DNA from: Astrobacterium formosum
GTDB lineage: Bacteria > Pseudomonadota > Alphaproteobacteria > Rhizobiales > Xanthobacteraceae
Assembly (NCBI GenBank): GCA_030848545.1
Contig: JAVDCA010000018.1
Span: 1-64,000, forward strand
Length of the DNA stretch: 64,000 nt
Direction of reading: 5' to 3'
The stretch's first letter is position 1. The number at the start of each line of letters is the position of its first letter. Below the pieces are notes generated by a model. It searched no databases, was not told the origin of the DNA, and saw only the letters and a program-made list of their open reading frames with translations. The translations under genes and the position numbers were made by a program. Of the stretch, positions 56,885 through 64,000 are shown in pieces.

Positions 56885-57895
56885 TCACTCGATCCGGATG
56901 CCGGCCGCCATGATGAGGCTTCGCCAGCGCTCGGCCTCCGCGCGCACATACGCGTCGAGTTCCTCGGGGCCGCCGCCTTGCAGGGTGAGGCCTTCCAATT
57001 CCTTCACCCTGGCGAACGCCTGCGAATGCATGGCATGCTGCACAGATCCGGCGAGGGTCCGGACGGTGTCGCGAGGTGTATTCGCCGGGGCGAACACGCC
57101 GTACCAGCTCTCGGCGACGTAGCCCGGCACACCGCACTCGGCCACCGTGGGAAGATCGGGGTAGAGCGCCACCCTCTCGGCGGACGTTACCGCCAGCGGC
57201 CGCAAGGTCCCGTTCTGGATGTGGGCCGCAACGCTCGCTGAGGTCGTGAATATCACGTCGATCTGCCCGCCCAGAAGGTCGGTGATCGCCGGGGCCGCGC
57301 CCTTGTAGGGTACGTGGACGAGGTCGACGCCGGCCAAAGCCTTGAACAGCTCGCCGGCGAGATGCGCGGATGTGCCGATGCCGAATGAACCGAAGTTGAT
57401 CTTCCCCGGCTCGGTTTTGGCGGCCGCGATCAGTTGCTGCAGGGTTCGGTAGGGATGGTCCGGATTGGTGACGACGATGTTGAACGAGCGCGCCACCAGC
57501 GCGACGGGTACGAAGGCCGCGAAAGTATCGTAAGGCAGCTTCGGGTTGAGACTGGGATTGACCGCGTGGGCGAAGCTCGCCATCAGCAGCGTGTGACCAT
57601 CCGGTGCCGCATGCGCGACTGCGCTCGAACCCAATATGGTACCGGCTCCAGCGCGATTCTCGACGATGACCGGATGCCCCAGCGTCCTCGCCATGTCGTC
57701 GGCCAGCGTGCGTGCAATGAGATCCGTGCCGCCGCCAGCTGCGAACGGCACGACGATCTTGACGAGCCTGCTCGCACCGGCGGCCAAAGCCGGTCGATCG
57801 CTCGCCGACAGTGCCGTCAGGACGGCGAACGCCGCTAACAGTACGAACCAGGCCGCAGCACGGACGGCACGCGAGTAACGCTCCGCCGGCGACAC
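56885..57895 (-). CDS. TctC/Bug-type periplasmic binding protein
   Basis: A tripartite tricarboxylate transporter binding protein of about 336 residues with a membrane/signal segment (AAWFVLLAAFAVLTALSA), then LVKIVVPFAAGGGTDLIARTLADDM, IVENRAGAGTILGSSAVAHAAPDGHTLL, HVPYKGAAPAITDLLGGQIDVIF and DLPTVAECGVPGY, all Bug hallmarks. It should bind a carboxylate. No TctA/TctB genes are adjacent. The start is uncertain: a GTG at 57895 gives the normal length, while an ATG at 58039 would add an odd 48-residue leader. Confidence 0.87.
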   Translation of the reverse strand: MSPAERYSRAVRAAAWFVLLAAFAVLTALSASDRPALAAGASRLVKIVVPFAAGGGTDLIARTLADDMARTLGHPVIVENRAGAGTILGSSAVAHAAPDGHTLLMASFAHAVNPSLNPKLPYDTFAAFVPVALVARSFNIVVTNPDHPYRTLQQLIAAAKTEPGKINFGSFGIGTSAHLAGELFKALAGVDLVHVPYKGAAPAITDLLGGQIDVIFTTSASVAAHIQNGTLRPLAVTSAERVALYPDLPTVAECGVPGYVAESWYGVFAPANTPRDTVRTLAGSVQHAMHSQAFARVKELEGLTLQGGGPEELDAYVRAEAERWRSLIMAAGIRIE

Positions 57896-58086
57896 GGCTA
57901 CCGGGGAAGTGTCCGCAATATTCCGTATGGGGCCCGGTGAAAGCCTGATCCTCACGCGGGCCGTTGCCCGGCATGACGTTGCGCTCCGCTCGACGGGAAG
58001 TCTGCTGTCACAGAACGTTGCAGCTGGACCGGGCGACATTGCTAGATACATCCCGCATTGACACAACAGAGTAATAGGCCCACGCA

Positions 58087-58105
58087 GCCTAACTAAAAGT
58101 TAGGC
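58087..58105. promoter_or_regulatory. LysR-type operator
   Basis: GCCTAACT-AAA-AGTTAGGC (58087-58105) is a perfect dyad containing the T-N11-A pattern of LysR boxes (TAACTAAAAGTTA). It ends 6 bp before the LysR ATG and lies in the divergent region to the TctC-like gene, fitting autoregulation and control of the divergent unit. Confidence 0.7.
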
Positions 58106-58111
58106 AACATC

Positions 58112-59023
58112 ATGCTGAGACGACGTCCGCCGCTCAATCCGCTGCGCACCTTCGAGGTGGCGGCGAGGCACATGAGCTTCACCGGCGCCGCCGAAGAACT
58201 CGGCGTGTCCCAGGTCGCCGTCAGCCGCCAGATTCGCGCGCTGGAAGAGTACCTGGAAGTTTCGCTGTTCGAGCGATCGCATCGGTCGATCGGGCTCACG
58301 GAAAATGGCGAGCGTCTTTTTCCCACCGTCAATCGTGCGCTCGACGATCTCGACCGCGCCGTCGCCGCCGTCAGCATGCGAGGCCGGCGGGACGTACTCT
58401 ACGTGCACACCCATACCACGTTCGGCCAGCGCTGGCTGATTCCTCGCCTGCAGCACTTTCACGACAAGTTCGGCAACATCGAAATCCGCCTGAGCGCATC
58501 GGTTCATCCCACGATCGATCCGAAAGCCAACCAGGCCGTCGTCATCCGGACCGGCACGGGTAATTTCGATGGCTTCGACGTCGAGTACCTGGCGCCGCTC
58601 GAACTCCTGCCGGTGTGCGCCAAGCAGATCTCGCGGTCGTGGAAAGCCAAGGACGCGCCGGCTAACCTCGCCAAGCGCACCCTGCTGCACTCGTTCGCGC
58701 GTCCGCGCGACTGGGAGATGTGGCTCGCATCCGCGGGCATCACCGGCATCGATCCGACGCGCGGGCTCAAGTTCGAGAACTCGGTACTGGCCTACGAAGC
58801 GGCGCTGCAGGGCATCGGCGTCGCGATGGGGGTGCGGGTGCTCGTGTCCGAGTATCTTCGGCTCGGCAGTCTCGTGGCGCCGTTCGAGCACGTCCTCACG
58901 CTGGATCTCGGCTATTACCTCCTCATGCCGAAAAACCGGCGCGCATCGCCGGCCATGAGGGCGTTTCGCAATTGGCTGATGGAGGAGATCGGCTCCCACC
59001 GGTCGTCGGCGGCGCTGGGTTGA
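58112..59023 (+). CDS. LysR-family regulator (GcvA-like) of the flavoprotein locus
   Basis: 303 residues: a winged HTH (about 8-65) with PLNPLRTFEVAARHMSFTGAAEELGVSQVAVSRQIRALEEYLEVSLFER, then an effector domain of the GcvA/AmpR-like group. It diverges from the TctC-like gene across about 215 bp containing a LysR-type palindrome. It is therefore the likely regulator of the TctC / flavoprotein / ModA-like / cytochrome unit, perhaps responding to the carboxylate bound by the Bug protein. Confidence 0.92.
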   Translation: MLRRRPPLNPLRTFEVAARHMSFTGAAEELGVSQVAVSRQIRALEEYLEVSLFERSHRSIGLTENGERLFPTVNRALDDLDRAVAAVSMRGRRDVLYVHTHTTFGQRWLIPRLQHFHDKFGNIEIRLSASVHPTIDPKANQAVVIRTGTGNFDGFDVEYLAPLELLPVCAKQISRSWKAKDAPANLAKRTLLHSFARPRDWEMWLASAGITGIDPTRGLKFENSVLAYEAALQGIGVAMGVRVLVSEYLRLGSLVAPFEHVLTLDLGYYLLMPKNRRASPAMRAFRNWLMEEIGSHRSSAALG

Positions 59024-59033
59024 AGCGGCGGGC

Positions 59034-59879
59034 TCACGACGCCGCGTTGACGAGCCCACGGATGCGTTCGGCATCCCGGGTCCGGGTCGGATTGTAGACC
59101 ACCATGGCGAGGTCGGAGCGGCCGTCGACGGCGAAACCAGAATATTCCAGCTCGATCAGACCGAGCGTCGGATGGCGAATGCGCTTCGTTGCTTCGCCAT
59201 GGACCCGCACATCGTTGTCGCGCCACAGGGCGGCGAACTGGGTGCTGCGCGCGCACAGCTCTTCCACGAGCTGCCCGACCTCGGCCGCCGCACCGGCCCG
59301 CGCCGCATCCGCCCTGAAGGCGCCGACCACCGTGCGGGCGATGCCGTCCCAATCATCCTGGGCGGCACGGACGCGCGGACTGCCGAAGATGAGACGCAGG
59401 ATGTTGCGCTCTTCGGGCGGCAGCTTGCCGTAGTCGGTCAGGATCACGGCCGCGGCGCGATTCCACGCCACCACATCCCAGATGGCGGTGCGGATGATGG
59501 CCGGGCTGACCTCCAGGGCATCGATGAGACGCTGCAAGCGGGGCGTCACGCCTTTGGGAGGGGCGTATCGCACTTCGGGTGGATGCCCGAGCCCGAGCAT
59601 GAACAGGTGCTCGCGTTCCGTTTCGGTCAGCATCAAGCCACGGGCGATGCGGTTCAATACATCCGCCGACGGCGCTCCGCCGCGCCCCTGCTCGAGCCAC
59701 GTATACCAGGTCGGGCTGATGTTCGCCCGCAGGGCGACTTCCTCACGGCGCAGACCGGGCGTGCGTCGACGCGCACCGGAAAACCCGAAGGCGACCGGGT
59801 CGAGCCGGCTGCGGCAATCCTTGAGAAAGACTCCGAGCGGGTGATCGGGACTGACCGGCATGTCGATCCTGTTGGTCAT
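59034..59879 (-). CDS. XRE-family regulator with MmyB-like ligand domain
   Basis: 281 residues: an N-terminal HTH_31/XRE domain (about 14-85) with RTPGLRREEVALRANISPTWYTWLEQGRGGAPSADVLNRIARGL, and a C-terminal MmyB-like ligand-binding domain (about 115-275) with WDVVAWNRAAAVILTDY and FAALWRDNDVRVHGEATKRIRHPTLGLIELEYSGF. MmyB domains bind fatty-acid-like ligands. It diverges from an SDR gene across 79 bp, a frequent pairing in which the regulator represses the oxidoreductase. Confidence 0.93.
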   Translation of the reverse strand: MTNRIDMPVSPDHPLGVFLKDCRSRLDPVAFGFSGARRRTPGLRREEVALRANISPTWYTWLEQGRGGAPSADVLNRIARGLMLTETEREHLFMLGLGHPPEVRYAPPKGVTPRLQRLIDALEVSPAIIRTAIWDVVAWNRAAAVILTDYGKLPPEERNILRLIFGSPRVRAAQDDWDGIARTVVGAFRADAARAGAAAEVGQLVEELCARSTQFAALWRDNDVRVHGEATKRIRHPTLGLIELEYSGFAVDGRSDLAMVVYNPTRTRDAERIRGLVNAAS

Positions 59880-59958
59880 TATAATAGGATAAGATCACTA
59901 CTTTAAGAGGATGAACTCTAGGCCCAAGTTGGTTGCCGATCAACGAAGGGCAATCGAC

Positions 59959-60852
59959 ATGCGTGTATTCGTGACCGGGGCCACCGGCTTCGTCGGCTCC
60001 AAGCTCGTTCCCGAACTCGTCCAGGCGGGTCACCAGGTCGTCGGGCTGACACGCTCGCAGGAAGGCGCAAACATGCTGGCCTTGGCCGGCGTCGGGTGGC
60101 ATCGCGGCGACATCGAGGATCTGGACAGTTTGCGGGCCGGCGTGAACGGGTGCGACGGCATCATCCACACCGCGTTCGACCACAACTTCGCGAATTTCGT
60201 CGCCAACTGCCGCAAAGACAGTCGTGCCATTGCGGCTTTGGGCGATGCCCTCGAAGGCACCGGCCGTCCCATCATCATCACGTCCGGCACGGGAATGGGT
60301 ACGGCGCGGCCAAGTGAGCCGTCCACCGAAGATCACTTCGATCCCGAGCATCCGAATCCGCGCGTCGCCTCCGAACTGGCGGCGCTGGAGCTGTCGCGGC
60401 GTGGCATCGACGTGAGGGTGATGCGCCTGTCCCAGATCCACGACCGGGTCAGACAGGGCCTCGTCACTTATGTGGCGGAGCTTGCGCGCCGCAAGGGCGT
60501 TTCGGCTTATGTGGGGGAGGGGCTCAATCGATGGTCGGCTGCGCACGTCGCTGATACGGCGCGTCTGTTCCGGCTGGCGTTGGAGAAGGGCGAAGCGGGC
60601 GCGCGATATCACGCGGCGGCAGAGGAGGGGATTGCGTTCCGGCGGATCGCGGAGGTGCTCGGCCAGAGGCTCGGCGTGCCGGTGACCGTGATCTCTCCCG
60701 GCGAGGCGGAGGGGCATTTCGGCTGGCTGGCGGCATTCGTGGACAAGGACATGTCCGCCCTGAGCACAAAGACCCGGGAGCGTCTGGGATGGCATCCGGT
60801 GGGGCCGGGCCTGCTTTCCGATCTCCAGGAGTGGCAGGCGAGCGCGGCCTGA
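59959..60852 (+). CDS. NAD(P)-dependent extended-SDR family protein
   Basis: 297 residues: the Rossmann motif GATGFVGSKLVPELVQAGHQVVGLTRS (about 7-33), then GWHRGDIEDL and an atypical-SDR-like core in which the catalytic YxxxK is not evident (VASELAALELSRRG occupies that place), so it may be a reductase of the atypical class or a sensor. The ATG at 59959 is preferred to one 16 codons earlier. An AT-rich promoter region (TATAATAGGATAAG) precedes it. Confidence 0.87.
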   Translation: MRVFVTGATGFVGSKLVPELVQAGHQVVGLTRSQEGANMLALAGVGWHRGDIEDLDSLRAGVNGCDGIIHTAFDHNFANFVANCRKDSRAIAALGDALEGTGRPIIITSGTGMGTARPSEPSTEDHFDPEHPNPRVASELAALELSRRGIDVRVMRLSQIHDRVRQGLVTYVAELARRKGVSAYVGEGLNRWSAAHVADTARLFRLALEKGEAGARYHAAAEEGIAFRRIAEVLGQRLGVPVTVISPGEAEGHFGWLAAFVDKDMSALSTKTRERLGWHPVGPGLLSDLQEWQASAA

Positions 60853-60898
60853 AGCCGCGCCAGAGCCGCGGCCGGATGGTCGGCATCCACGGGCGTTC

Positions 60899-62668
60899 TC
60901 ACGCCCCTTCGATCGGCTTCTTCAGGAGCTTGAAGCGGGCGGGATCGAGCGCGTAGGCGTGCGGCGGGGCGAATTCGTCACGCGGCGCGAGGGTGGCGTC
61001 GCGGAAGTCGTCCTCGCCGGCCGATTTCTGGCTCATGGTGGCGTTGCGCCAGCGCTCGATCACGTTGCCGATCATGTCGCGCTCGACGTCGAGGCCGGCT
61101 TCGCGGCGCGAATTGCCGGCCGATTCGCTGTTGGGCTGCAGATGCGCCGGCAGTTCCTTGAATGTGAGCCGGGTCGGGATGGCGACGCCGGGTCCGAAGG
61201 CGAACACCTCGCGGGTGCCGAGCGACGGCACGAAGGCGAGCACGTTGGCGGCGGCGTCCGACACCGCCGAGCGGATCAGCGCCTGGTCGCGGTCGTTGGC
61301 CATGCGCATGACGAACAGCGTGTTGCACTGGGAGATGATCTTGGGGTCGATCTCGGCCGGCCGCTGGGTGACGAGGCCGAGGAAGACGCCGTATTTACGC
61401 CCCTCTTTGGCGATGCGCGACAGCGCCCGCCGGGTCGGGCCGAAGCCGATCTTGTGGTCCGCGGGGGCATAGCGATGCGCCTCCTCGCACACGAACAGGA
61501 GCGGCGAGACGCCCTCGCTCCACAGGCCGAAATCGAACGCCATGCGGCTCACGACCGACACGACGGCATCGACGACCTCGGCCGGGAAGCCGGCGAGCTG
61601 CATGATGGTCATCGGCTTGCCGGCGGGCGGCAGGCGGAACAGATAGGCCAGCACGTCCGCCATGGTGTCGCCGCCCACATTGGCGTTCTCGAACATGAAG
61701 GCGTAGCGCGGATCGTTGCGCACCGTCTGGATGCGCTGGATCAGCTTGTGGTACTTCATGCGCGAGGAACGGTTCTCCAGCTTGCCCATGCGCTCGTCGA
61801 TCAGGTTGATGAGATCGTCGATGCGGTAGGGGACCGGAGTGTCGGCCGTATACCCGGTCGACCTGGGGTCGCGTTTCTTGTTGAGAGCGCGGTCGGCATT
61901 GGCGCGGTACTGCAGATAGACGGACTTCGCTGCCGGGATGCACTCGAACAGGATCTCGGTCTCCTCCTCGACGCCGGGCCGGGCGCCGAAGATGACGTCG
62001 ATGATCTCCTCGAAGTTGAACAGCCAGAACGGCAGCTTGAGATTGCGCGGCGTCATCGGCTGGGCGCGCTCGCCGAAGCAGGGCGAATATTCGTTGTGCG
62101 GGTCGATGAGGAAGATGCGCAGGTTCGGCCGGCGCTCGAGGATCTGCTGCAGGATGATGGCGACGCCGCTCGACTTGCCGACCCCGGTGGTGCCCAGGAT
62201 GGCGAAGTGCTTCGACAGCATTTCGTCGGTGCCCACATAGGCGCCGATGGAGGCGTCCTGCTGCAGGTGGCCGATGTGGATCGTGTCGGCGCCGGGCGCA
62301 TTGTAGATGAGCTTGAGTTCGCGGTCGGTCATCAGGGCGGCGCCGGCGCCGATGGTCGGGTAGTCGGTGACGCCGCGCTGGAAGCGCAGATCGCCGCCCA
62401 GGGCGGTGATCTCGCCGACGAGATCGATGCGGGCGACGGCGAAATAGGGGTGGCCTTCGCCGGGGCTGTGTTCGGAAATCTCGGTGATCAGCCCGACAGT
62501 CACCGAGCGGTTGCCGAGAATGCCGAGGAACTTGCCGACCGTCGCATCGGCGCCGCCGAGCGCGTCGCGGCCGACGAACAGGCCGACGGTCGCCTGCGAG
62601 CCGCCGAGCGCGATCACGCGTCCGAGCATGCCCGGCGCCGCACCGTCGGCAGCGGTTAGGCTGTCCAT
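60899..62668 (-). CDS. HerA-like ATPase (DUF87 type)
   Basis: 589 residues of the HerA/FtsK-fold helicase family. An N-terminal HAS-barrel-like beta domain (about 1-105) has LGRVIALGGSQATVGL. Walker A is GTTGVGKSS (159-167), followed by FLIDPHNEYSPCFG. Walker B is LLFVCEEAHRYAP (about 400), with a later ALSRIAKEGRKYGVFLGLVTQRPAEI and SQCNTLFVMRMAND. Such hexameric translocases pump DNA, often with a NurA or other nuclease, but no nuclease gene is adjacent. GGAGG precedes the ATG. No link to the neighbouring kinase is evident. Confidence 0.9.
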   Translation of the reverse strand: MDSLTAADGAAPGMLGRVIALGGSQATVGLFVGRDALGGADATVGKFLGILGNRSVTVGLITEISEHSPGEGHPYFAVARIDLVGEITALGGDLRFQRGVTDYPTIGAGAALMTDRELKLIYNAPGADTIHIGHLQQDASIGAYVGTDEMLSKHFAILGTTGVGKSSGVAIILQQILERRPNLRIFLIDPHNEYSPCFGERAQPMTPRNLKLPFWLFNFEEIIDVIFGARPGVEEETEILFECIPAAKSVYLQYRANADRALNKKRDPRSTGYTADTPVPYRIDDLINLIDERMGKLENRSSRMKYHKLIQRIQTVRNDPRYAFMFENANVGGDTMADVLAYLFRLPPAGKPMTIMQLAGFPAEVVDAVVSVVSRMAFDFGLWSEGVSPLLFVCEEAHRYAPADHKIGFGPTRRALSRIAKEGRKYGVFLGLVTQRPAEIDPKIISQCNTLFVMRMANDRDQALIRSAVSDAAANVLAFVPSLGTREVFAFGPGVAIPTRLTFKELPAHLQPNSESAGNSRREAGLDVERDMIGNVIERWRNATMSQKSAGEDDFRDATLAPRDEFAPPHAYALDPARFKLLKKPIEGA

Positions 62669-62814
62669 GTCCTGACCTCCCGGGGGGTGCGGCCACGCGG
62701 ACGAACGCATCCCAGCGCGGTATTCTAGGGTCGCAATACTAGCAATTGTCTTAACGCCCTGTCGGCACGCATTGCGCGCAAGTTTTCGTTTTTATTCAAA
62801 TGGTTGCTGATACG

Positions 62815-64000
62815 CTATTCGGCCGCAGCGACGTTGCGCAACCGCCATTGGCCGAGCAGCGCCCGCAATGCCGCCGGCTTGACCGGCTTGTGCAGGACCT
62901 GAACGTCGTGGGCACGGGCGGCGTCGAGCACGCCGGTCGAGCGGTCGGCGGTGATCAGGATGGCGGGAAGTTCGAAATTGCCCAGTCGTTCGCGCAGCAG
63001 GGAAGTGACGTCGAGGCCATGCCCTTGATCGAGATGGTAGTCGACCAGCAGGCCGCTGACCGGACCTTTGACCATCGCCTGATCGATGGCGGCGAGCGCG
63101 GTTTCCACGTCCGTCGCGGTGATCACCTCGCACCCCCAGCCGCCCAGCAGCGTCTGCATGCCGTCGAGGATTTTCGGCTCGTTGTCGATGCACAGGACAG
63201 TGAGGCCGGTGAGTTGCCGGCGGTCGATCCGGCGCGGCTCCGGCCGCCGGACCTCTTTGGCGGAGGTGCGGGCGAGCGGCACCACGACGCCGAAGTGCGA
63301 GCCGCGTCCGGGCTCGGAACGGATGTCGATGCGGTGCCCGAGCATGCGGGCGATGCGCTCGACGATGGATAGGCCGAGCCCGAGGCCGCGCGCCACTTTG
63401 GCGCCCTGTTCGAGGCGATGGAACTCGGTGAAGATCACCTTCTGCTTGGACTTCGGGATGCCGATGCCGGTGTCGTAGACGTCGATGCGCACCGCCTCGC
63501 CGCGGCGGCGGCAGCCGACCACCACGCGGCCGCTCGGGGTGTATTTGACCGCGTTGGAGACGAGGTTCTGCAAGAGCCGCCGCAACAGCCGGCGATCGGA
63601 CTGCACCGTCAGCGACGAGTGCACGAATGTCAGCTCCAGGCCCTTTTCCTTCGCCAGGGGTGAGAATTCGAGTTCGAGCTGGCGCGTCAATTCGTCGATG
63701 CGGATCGCCACGATCTCCGACGTCATGGCGCCGGTGTCGAGACGGGAAATGTCGAGCAGGGCGCCGAGGATTTCTTCGACCGCTTCGAGCGATGCGTCCA
63801 CATTGTCGACGAGGCGCGCCTCTTCGCCGCTGCGTTTTCTTTCCACCAGGCTGGTGACGTAGAGGCGGGCGGCATTGAGAGGCTGCAGGATGTCGTGGCT
63901 TGCGGCGGCGAGGAAGCGCGTCTTCGAGATGTTGGCTTCCTCGGCGGCCGCTTTGGCGCGGCCGAGCTCGGTGTTGAGGCGTTCGAGTTCGCGGGTGCGC
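62815..64000 (-). CDS. Hybrid sensor histidine kinase / response regulator, 3' part
   Basis: The gene enters from the right edge. 394 residues are visible: a coiled lead-in (RTRELERLNTELGRAKAAAEEAN), the H-box AAASHDILQPLNAARLY with the phospho-histidine, an HATPase domain (NLVSNAVKYTPSG, DTGIGIP, GLGLGLSIVERIA), and a C-terminal receiver with LCIDNEP, Asp in GLLVDYHLD and Lys in LHKPVK. The HDILQPL form is typical of PAS-containing hybrid kinases in Hyphomicrobiales. The sensor domain is outside the window. Confidence 0.93.
   Translation of the reverse strand, partial: RTRELERLNTELGRAKAAAEEANISKTRFLAAASHDILQPLNAARLYVTSLVERKRSGEEARLVDNVDASLEAVEEILGALLDISRLDTGAMTSEIVAIRIDELTRQLELEFSPLAKEKGLELTFVHSSLTVQSDRRLLRRLLQNLVSNAVKYTPSGRVVVGCRRRGEAVRIDVYDTGIGIPKSKQKVIFTEFHRLEQGAKVARGLGLGLSIVERIARMLGHRIDIRSEPGRGSHFGVVVPLARTSAKEVRRPEPRRIDRRQLTGLTVLCIDNEPKILDGMQTLLGGWGCEVITATDVETALAAIDQAMVKGPVSGLLVDYHLDQGHGLDVTSLLRERLGNFELPAILITADRSTGVLDAARAHDVQVLHKPVKPAALRALLGQWRLRNVAAAE

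Overview
The window is GC-rich chromosomal DNA from an alphaproteobacterium, most likely of the order Hyphomicrobiales (Bradyrhizobium / Rhodopseudomonas / Xanthobacteraceae-like). Four things point there: the detached F0 ATP synthase operon atpI-atpB-atpE-b'-b, the short form of OpgH, the abundance of ABC, TRAP and Bug-type binding proteins, and many intergenic palindromes of the CTCCCCGC-aa-GCGGGGAG kind. I saw no rRNA, tRNA, CRISPR array, prophage or complete insertion sequence. About 57 protein genes can be supported, one of them cut by the right edge.

Left part (0-24 kb), catabolism: a branched-chain 2-oxoacid dehydrogenase operon (E1alpha, E1beta, E2, E3) diverges from a butyrate kinase gene. 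Then come a sarcosine/N-methyltryptophan oxidase-like flavoenzyme, an extensin-like protein, an S9 peptidase and a class III aminotransferase. A three-gene unit encodes a split transketolase and an extended RpiB-like isomerase. Methylmalonate-semialdehyde dehydrogenase follows with a divergent LysR regulator, then mannonate dehydratase with a solitary TRAP binding protein, then OpgH.

Middle (24-47 kb): a 608-residue P-loop kinase-like protein of unknown role diverges from opgH. An ABC transporter operon ends in a TIGR00725/SLOG-type gene. Two small Tyr/Gly-rich exported proteins and a lytic transglycosylase follow. Next is a small toxin-antitoxin island (33.5-35.2 kb): a decayed AbrB/PIN (VapBC-like) pair, then an intact BrnT-BrnA module lying between two copies of the 3' end of ettA. 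Then come ettA, a glycogen-debranching-type enzyme with a GT4 glycosyltransferase, a 2-hydroxyacid dehydrogenase and a complete branched-chain amino acid ABC operon.

Right part (47-64 kb): the F0 operon, YjbQ, an orphan symporter small subunit, a LuxR-type response regulator, and a periplasmic redox locus. That locus has a tetraheme cytochrome c, two paralogous ModA-like binding proteins, a Tat-exported FAD protein and a TctC/Bug binding protein, with a divergent LysR gene. It ends with an XRE/MmyB regulator divergent from an SDR, a HerA-like ATPase, and the 3' part of a hybrid sensor kinase.

The most unusual items are the brnTA cassette flanked by duplicated ettA ends, the split flavoprotein / tetraheme cytochrome locus, the large kinase-like gene beside opgH, and palindromic elements placed directly after the binding-protein cistron in two unrelated ABC operons. 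All assignments come from reading the sequence and remembered family features; no database search was run.
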